Positions 31,089-35,750 of a DNA stretch of 35,750 bases are shown here, one piece after another (the first letter of the stretch is position 1; each line of letters opens with the position of its first letter). The stretch covers positions 1 through 35,750 of the forward strand of contig JAFUCL010000095.1 of assembly GCA_017459725.1 (NCBI GenBank). The letters run 5' to 3'. The notes under the pieces were generated by a model, which saw only the letters and a program-made list of their open reading frames with translations, did not search any database and was not told the origin of the DNA. A program made the translations under genes and the position numbers. This stretch comes from Solobacterium sp. Its GTDB lineage: Bacteria; Bacillota_I; Bacilli_A; Erysipelotrichales; Erysipelotrichaceae.

Positions 31089-32456
31089 ATGACAAAGACG
31101 AAGATAGTCCGTGATCTCACCCACGGCAGCATCACCCGTGTACTGCTTACGTTTGCACTGCCTACAATGATGTCAAATCTGCTGCAGACCGCCTACAACA
31201 TGATCGATATGATGGTGGTCGGGCGTTTTGTGGGAAGCACCGGTCTTTCCAGTGTTTCCATCGGCGGCGATATCATTCACTTATATATGTTTCTGGGCAT
31301 GGGCTTTGCGACAGCCGGACAGATCATCGTTTCCCAGTATGTCGGTGCGGGACGGCGTGATGAGCTGAATGAGGTCATCGGCACCCAGTTCACCTTTGTG
31401 TTTACATTAGCCGCCTGTCTGACTGTCATCAGTCTGCTCTTTGCGCCGGGTATGCTCAGTATTCTGCATGCCCCGGAAGCATCCTATGCGGGTGCGAAAG
31501 CCTATACACTGTGCTGTTCGTGCGGTCTCATCTTCATCTTCGGCTATAACTCCGTGGCTGCCATTCTGCGCGGCATGGGTGATTCCCGGCACCCGATGAT
31601 CTTCATCGGTCTTGCGGCCATCATCAATACCGTACTGGATCTGCTCTTTATTGCAGTATTCGGCATGGGTGCCTTCGGAGCAGCCCTGGCTACAGTCATT
31701 GCCCAGAGTGTGTCCTTCCTGCTGTGCATGTTCTATCTGTATAAGAACAAGGAACAGTTTGGCTTTGACTTCCGTCTGAAGAGCTTCCGTATGTCAAAGA
31801 GAATCCTGCCGACGGTCATCCGTCTCGGTGTGCCGATTGCCCTGCAGTCCAGTGCCGGCAGCATCTCCGCGCTCTTTGTATCATCCTTCATCAATACATA
31901 CGGTGTGGCAGCTTCCGCAATCACCGGCATCGGCAACAAACTCAACAGCATTGCCCTGATTGTGTGCAATGCGCTGAATACATCCGGAGCAGCCATCATC
32001 GGCCAGAACTTCGGTGCCGGATTGCTGGAGAGAGTCAGACAGACTTTCCGGAGAGTCTTTGTCTTTGACCTGATCTTTGTATCCCTGCTTTCCATCGGCA
32101 TTCTCTCCTTCCCGGAAGCAGTCTTCGGTCTTTTCAACAAGAGTCCCGATGTGCTTGCTTTAGCACCTGTGTATGCCAAAGTAGCGGCGGTGTCCTTCAT
32201 GGGCTTTGCTTTCCGTTCCCCTTCGCTGGCACTGGTAAACGGTCTCGGGCAGTCGAAGATGAACTTCCTGATGGGGGTGGTCGAAGGCTTTGTGCTGCGC
32301 ATCGGCCTGACATACCTGCTCGGGGTTGTGCTGAAGCTCGGTCTGCCGGGTTTCTGGTACGGTTCCGTGATTGCCAGCTACGGTTACGGACTGGTTATGT
32401 TCCCGTATTATTTCAGCGGTGTCTGGGAAAAGGAAAAAACCGTGGTCGTCGGCTGA
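31089..32456 (+). CDS. MATE family efflux transporter
   Basis: A 455-residue, 12-helix Na+- or H+-driven exporter of the DinF/NorM-like MATE class. It opens LTHGSITRVLLTFALPTMMS, the usual amphipathic lead and first helix, then has LLQTAYNMIDMMVVGRFVGS, the classic YNMIDMMVVGR motif near residue 40. In the middle come GMGDSRHPMIFIGLAAIINT, with the Arg-Gly-x-Gly-Asp-like RGMGDS loop, and the matching C-terminal half with FVSSFINTYGVAASAITGIG. The cargo (cations, drugs, nucleosides) is unknown. The ATG at 31089 follows GGGAGG; an open extension upstream to 30876 would read through the promoters and is discarded. Its promoter is back to back with that of pyr. Confidence 0.94.
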   Translation: MTKTKIVRDLTHGSITRVLLTFALPTMMSNLLQTAYNMIDMMVVGRFVGSTGLSSVSIGGDIIHLYMFLGMGFATAGQIIVSQYVGAGRRDELNEVIGTQFTFVFTLAACLTVISLLFAPGMLSILHAPEASYAGAKAYTLCCSCGLIFIFGYNSVAAILRGMGDSRHPMIFIGLAAIINTVLDLLFIAVFGMGAFGAALATVIAQSVSFLLCMFYLYKNKEQFGFDFRLKSFRMSKRILPTVIRLGVPIALQSSAGSISALFVSSFINTYGVAASAITGIGNKLNSIALIVCNALNTSGAAIIGQNFGAGLLERVRQTFRRVFVFDLIFVSLLSIGILSFPEAVFGLFNKSPDVLALAPVYAKVAAVSFMGFAFRSPSLALVNGLGQSKMNFLMGVVEGFVLRIGLTYLLGVVLKLGLPGFWYGSVIASYGYGLVMFPYYFSGVWEKEKTVVVG

Positions 32457-32482
32457 GCGGGTGCCCTTTCATATAAGCTGTA

Positions 32483-32491
32483 TGGTATAAT
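32483..32491 (+). promoter_or_regulatory. extended -10 promoter of the sulfatase gene
   Basis: TGG directly precedes a perfect TATAAT (32486-32491). No good -35 exists. The start near 32498 leaves a leader of about 47 bases, with AAAGGAG before the ATG at 32545. There is no terminator between the MATE gene and this promoter, so both sources may contribute. Confidence 0.6.
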
Positions 32492-32544
32492 TCTTTCAGA
32501 ACCAATTAAGTCCGTCAGGATGAATGAAAGGAGATAATACAATT

Positions 32545-34083
32545 ATGAAGATCTTGTTTGTCGATATCGACACAATGAGACCGGACCATCTCGGATGTTA
32601 CGGGTATGCCCGCAATACATCACCTAACATCGATGCAGTCGCTGCTGAAGGTGTTCGTTTCAATGAGTATTACTGCTCGGATTCCCCCTGCCTTCCTTCC
32701 CGTGCTTCCCTGATTTCGGGAAGATTCGGTCTGCGCACAGGCACTGTCGGACACGGCGGCATTGCGGCTGACAGACGTCTCTACGCTCCCGAAAGAGGCA
32801 TGCAGGACCGTCAGGATACGGAGAACTTCATCAATATCTTCCGCAGAGCAGGTATGTATACTGCATCCATCTCCACCTTCCCGGAAAGACATTCCGCATG
32901 GTGGTTCAGCGCCGGCTTCAACGAAACCTTCAATGAAGGCAATATCGGTCTGGAAAGCGGCGATACGGTAACCCCGTATGTACTGGACTGGCTGGACAAG
33001 AACGGTGCTGCCAAGGACGACTGGTTCCTGCATATCCATTACTGGGATCCGCATACACCGTACCGTGCACCGCTGGATTTCGGCAATCCGTTTGAGAACG
33101 AACCGCTGGAAGACTGCTTCTGGATGACGGAAGAAGACCTGGCAAGACATGAGCAGATCGTCGGTCCGCATACGACCCATGAGCTGAATATGTTTGATGA
33201 CAATGAAGTTGAATGTCTGCCGAGAAACCCGGGACATATTCACAGTATGGCTGATCTCAAGCGTACGATTGACGGCTATGACACCGGTGTTGCCTACATG
33301 GACTACTGCCTGGGCAAGGTATTCGACCGCATGAAGGAACTCGGCATTTACGAGGATACAGCCATTATCATTACGGCTGACCACGGTGAAAACTTCGGTG
33401 AGCTCGGTGTATACGCAGAGCACGGCACCGCTGATAAAGCCTGCTGCAACATTCCGATGATCATCCGCTGGCCGGGCTGCCGGAAAGGAACCGTGGATGA
33501 CGGCTTCCACTACAACCTGGATATCCTGCCGACCGTATGCGATCTGCTGAATGTAGAGAAGAGCGATATGTGGGACGGACAGAGCTATGCCGCTACCCTG
33601 ACCGAAGGCAAAGACACCGGCAGAGATGCCCTGGTGATCTCCCAGATGGCGCATGTATGCCAGCGCAGTGTCCGCTTCGGTGACTGGATCTATATCCGTA
33701 CCGTGCATGACGGCTTCCATCTGTATGATGATGAAATGCTGTACAACCTGAAGGATGATCCGCATGAGCAGTTTGATGTCAAGGACAAGTATCCGGAAAT
33801 CTGTGCCATGGGTGCACGGATCATGCTGAACTGGCTGGATACCGAAATGAAGCGCAATCCTTCGGAGATCGATCCGATGTGGACTGTTTACCATGAGGGC
33901 GGACCGTTCCATGCGGCGGATGCAGATCTTGAGAAATATGCACAGAGACTGCGTGACACCGGCCGTGAGGACAAGGCAGAGGAACTGCTTGCCAAGCACC
34001 GCAGGCCGGCAGCGAAGAAACTGAGCACCAACGGCGCAAGAGCATTCAAGCATCTCTACGAATCCAGAAAGAACGACAAATAA
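32545..34083 (+). CDS. sulfatase (Cys-type, formylglycine-dependent)
   Basis: A 512-residue alkaline-phosphatase-fold sulfatase. Metal-binding acidic residues are in ILFVDIDTMRPDHLG (Asp7, Asp9), the maturation site CLPSR has Cys49, which must be converted to formylglycine, GRFGLRTG follows, and ITADHGENFG (Asp279, His280) completes the metal site. With no signal peptide or membrane segment, the enzyme is cytoplasmic and would act on imported sulfated sugars or small sulfate esters. Cys-type activation in an anaerobe needs a radical-SAM maturase (anSME), which is not in the window. A charged C-terminal extension (from about residue 455) is rich in Ala, Glu and Lys. The ATG at 32545 follows AAAGGAG. 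Other members of this fold, such as phosphonate monoester hydrolases, use the same motif, so the substrate is open. Confidence 0.92.
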   Translation: MKILFVDIDTMRPDHLGCYGYARNTSPNIDAVAAEGVRFNEYYCSDSPCLPSRASLISGRFGLRTGTVGHGGIAADRRLYAPERGMQDRQDTENFINIFRRAGMYTASISTFPERHSAWWFSAGFNETFNEGNIGLESGDTVTPYVLDWLDKNGAAKDDWFLHIHYWDPHTPYRAPLDFGNPFENEPLEDCFWMTEEDLARHEQIVGPHTTHELNMFDDNEVECLPRNPGHIHSMADLKRTIDGYDTGVAYMDYCLGKVFDRMKELGIYEDTAIIITADHGENFGELGVYAEHGTADKACCNIPMIIRWPGCRKGTVDDGFHYNLDILPTVCDLLNVEKSDMWDGQSYAATLTEGKDTGRDALVISQMAHVCQRSVRFGDWIYIRTVHDGFHLYDDEMLYNLKDDPHEQFDVKDKYPEICAMGARIMLNWLDTEMKRNPSEIDPMWTVYHEGGPFHAADADLEKYAQRLRDTGREDKAEELLAKHRRPAAKKLSTNGARAFKHLYESRKNDK

Positions 34084-34093
34084 GCTTCACTCA

Positions 34094-34122
34094 GGCACTG
34101 CCTCACGGCGGTGCCTTTTTTT
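34094..34122 (+). terminator. intrinsic terminator after the sulfatase
   Basis: A 9-bp stem (34094-34102 with 34107-34115, one G-U pair), 4-base loop and T7 tail. It separates the sulfatase from the glycosyltransferase gene. Confidence 0.92.
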
Positions 34123-34133
34123 CCGTTCTGCAG

Positions 34134-34139
34134 TACAAT
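34134..34139 (+). promoter_or_regulatory. possible -10 of the glycosyltransferase gene
   Basis: TACAAT (5/6) lies just after the sulfatase terminator and about 22 bases before the ATG. No -35 can be recognised, since that position lies in the terminator stem and T run. It is the only candidate in a gap where a new promoter is required. Confidence 0.35.
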
Positions 34140-34161
34140 AGCTGTTACGGAGGTTATTGAC

Positions 34162-35604
34162 ATGCGTATATGTTTGCTGAATGATTCGTTTCCGCCGGTC
34201 ATCGACGGTGTGGCCAATACAGTGGTCAATTACGCATCCGATCTGCAGAGCCGTGACAATATCGAGGTTGCGGTAGGCACTCCTTTCTACCCGGATACCG
34301 ATTACAGCATCTATCCCTATCCGGTCATTACCTACCCGAGTCTGAATACAACCGCACTGACCAGCGGCTACCGGGCCGGCTATCCCTTCCCCGTCAAACA
34401 GATCGGCGAGATGGCCATGTTCATCCCGGATATCATCCATACCCACTGTCCGATTGCTTCAACCTTCATTGCCCGCTCTCTGCGCAGCGCTACGGGTGCT
34501 CCGATTATCCTGACCTATCACACGAAATACGATATCGACATCAGACGCACGGTGCCCGGCAGAATCCTGCAGGATGAAAGCATCAAAGCACTTGTGCAGA
34601 ATGTATCCGCCTGTGATGAAGTGTGGACGGTATCGCACGGAGCCGGAGAGAATCTGAAATCCCTGGGGTATCAGGGTGAATGGAAAGTGGTTCCCAACGG
34701 TGTCGACTTTCAGAAAGGACTGGTGCCCGAACAGGATGTGCGGGAAGCCGTGAAGGATTATGATCTGCCGGCGGATATACCGGTGTTCCTGTTTGTCGGC
34801 CGAATGATGAATTACAAAGGACTGCCGCTGATCATCGAAGCACTCAGAAAACTTGCGGAAACACATGATTTCCGGATGGTCTTCATCGGCAGAGGTGCGG
34901 ATGAAGCATCCCTGAAGAAGAGCGCATCCGATGCCGGCTTCACGGTGGATGAAAGACTTTCCGACGGAACTGTGCATACCATCCCCGGAGAGAACAAGAA
35001 CGGACGCATCATCTTCACCGGTTCCATCAGTGACCGTAATATTCTGCGGGCATGGAATACCCGGGCGGATCTGTTCCTGTTCCCGTCAACGTTTGATACC
35101 AACGGTCTGGTTGTGCGGGAGGCAGCTGCCTGCGGACTGGCCAGTGTGCTGGTCAAAGGCTCCTGCGCAGCCGAAGGCATAACAGACGGCCGCAACGGTT
35201 TCCTGATCGAGGAGAACGCAGAATCCATGGCTGCACTGCTGGAACATGCCTGCACACATCTCAGTGAAATACGGGAAGCCGGACAGAAAGCCATGGATGA
35301 GATCTATCTCTCCTGGCATGATGCGATATCCCTTGCCGAGAAACTGTACGGGGATGTGCTGGAGCGCAAAAAGAACGGACTGCTGAAGGAACACAATCCC
35401 ATGGACGAGGAAGCCGTATTCCGTATAACAGCAAATGCCGCAAGACTGTACGCTGCCGCTGCGGATGACGATCTGCCGCTGTTTGACGGTATGCTCGACA
35501 ACCTGCATGATCTGCGGATACAGGCAGAGAATGACTTCAGGGAACGCCTTGAACAGACAAAAAAAGAAGCGGAGGACACTCTTCATCAATTGCTGAAGAA
35601 GTAG
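34162..35604 (+). CDS. GT4-family glycosyltransferase
   Basis: A 480-residue GT-B retaining glycosyltransferase, cytoplasmic and probably membrane-peripheral. The N-terminal domain has ICLLNDSFPPVIDGVANTVV (residues 3-22) and TYHTKYDIDI; the C-terminal domain has the donor loop FVGRMMNYKGLPLII and then FDTNGLVVREAAACG, where the usual E-x7-E pair appears as Asp312 and Glu320. The closest look-alikes known to me are alpha-glucosyl-diacylglycerol synthases, which make glycolipid anchors, but mannosyl- or other hexosyltransferases are possible. Residues about 410-480 form a charged helical extension with a terminal coiled coil (RERLEQTKKEAEDTLHQLL) not needed by the catalytic fold. The ATG at 34162 follows ACGGAGG; an upstream extension runs into the terminator. 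Confidence 0.9.
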   Translation: MRICLLNDSFPPVIDGVANTVVNYASDLQSRDNIEVAVGTPFYPDTDYSIYPYPVITYPSLNTTALTSGYRAGYPFPVKQIGEMAMFIPDIIHTHCPIASTFIARSLRSATGAPIILTYHTKYDIDIRRTVPGRILQDESIKALVQNVSACDEVWTVSHGAGENLKSLGYQGEWKVVPNGVDFQKGLVPEQDVREAVKDYDLPADIPVFLFVGRMMNYKGLPLIIEALRKLAETHDFRMVFIGRGADEASLKKSASDAGFTVDERLSDGTVHTIPGENKNGRIIFTGSISDRNILRAWNTRADLFLFPSTFDTNGLVVREAAACGLASVLVKGSCAAEGITDGRNGFLIEENAESMAALLEHACTHLSEIREAGQKAMDEIYLSWHDAISLAEKLYGDVLERKKNGLLKEHNPMDEEAVFRITANAARLYAAAADDDLPLFDGMLDNLHDLRIQAENDFRERLEQTKKEAEDTLHQLLKK

Positions 35605-35654
35605 TCCCCTGCTCAACGTCATTAAGTTAAGCTTGCGCTGAACTGATGATGGAT

Positions 35655-35690
35655 ACACTCATACTTACAAACGGTATGGGTGTTTTTTTC
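35655..35690 (+). terminator. intrinsic terminator after the glycosyltransferase
   Basis: A 10-bp stem (35655-35664 with 35674-35683, one G-U pair), 9-base loop and a T tail (35684-35689). A second imperfect hairpin (35626-35632 with 35637-35643) precedes it. The remaining 35691-35750 holds an isolated TTGACA (35713-35718) without a matching -10 and no gene. Confidence 0.85.
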
Positions 35691-35750
35691 TGATCTTTTT
35701 ATCGTAAAAGTATTGACAGAATCATTAAAATCGGGCGCCTCCCTCCGGGA

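Noticed and set aside
32620..34053. 477-codon open frame on the minus strand opposite the sulfatase
   Set aside because: It lies wholly inside the conserved sulfatase gene, has no recognisable domain and no start signals.
35713..35750. TTGACA near the right end as a promoter
   Set aside because: At 16-18 bases downstream the sequence is G+C-rich with no -10-like hexamer, and the window ends before any gene.

Overview
The window is a stretch of a Firmicutes chromosome with moderate G+C. Genes are closely packed in short operons on both strands, with strong GGAGG-type ribosome binding sites, many ATGA stop/start overlaps and U-tailed intrinsic terminators. A PyrK/PyrDB-type dihydroorotate dehydrogenase, a PyrR-like leader attenuator, a YtrA-type GntR regulator, a butyrate kinase and an anaerobic-type Cys sulfatase suggest an anaerobic gut or oral Clostridia/Erysipelotrichia-like bacterium. 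The class is an inference. I found no rRNA, tRNA, CRISPR array, phage gene or insertion sequence, and no gene-free stretch longer than 300 bases.

Layout. 1-2441 (minus): an AbrB-family membrane protein followed by butyrate kinase. 2586-3938 (plus): a sodium-coupled amino-acid symporter. 3981-5239 (minus): a small Pr6Pr-like membrane protein coupled to a DUF434-type protein. 5304-7021 (minus): a TetR regulator and two flavodoxins. 7079-7924 (minus): a xylose-isomerase-like TIM barrel protein. 8098-8965 (minus): a Nudix hydrolase overlapping a VOC protein. 9031-10868 (plus): a membrane-anchored SGNH protein and an acyltransferase-3, resembling a split OatA. 10923-17533 (minus): two hybrid histidine kinases, then a secreted tannase-like lipoprotein. 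17722-19576 (plus): a YtrA-type regulator with an ABC ATPase and permease. 19614-22033 (minus): a zinc-ribbon membrane protein and an SDR oxidoreductase.

22076-30804 (minus) is a pyrimidine operon, transcribed pyrC-carB-pyrK-pyrD-pyrF-pyrE-pyrB-pyrI. It holds every step from carbamoyl phosphate to UMP except the carbamoyl-phosphate synthase small subunit (carA), which is not in the window. Its leader (about 30820-30917) can fold as an intrinsic terminator, a competing antiterminator, and an upstream hairpin with a CAGAGA hexaloop and a purine-rich internal loop. This is the architecture of PyrR-dependent attenuation.

31089-35604 (plus): a MATE exporter whose promoter lies back to back with the pyr promoter, a cytoplasmic Cys-type sulfatase, and a GT4 glycosyltransferase.

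Most genes belong to known families, and I see no convincing new defence or mobile system. The observations most worth following are regulatory: the pyr attenuator, a helically phased TGAAC repeat array before the tannase gene, and an ACTGT/palindrome operator cluster before the GntR-ABC operon.
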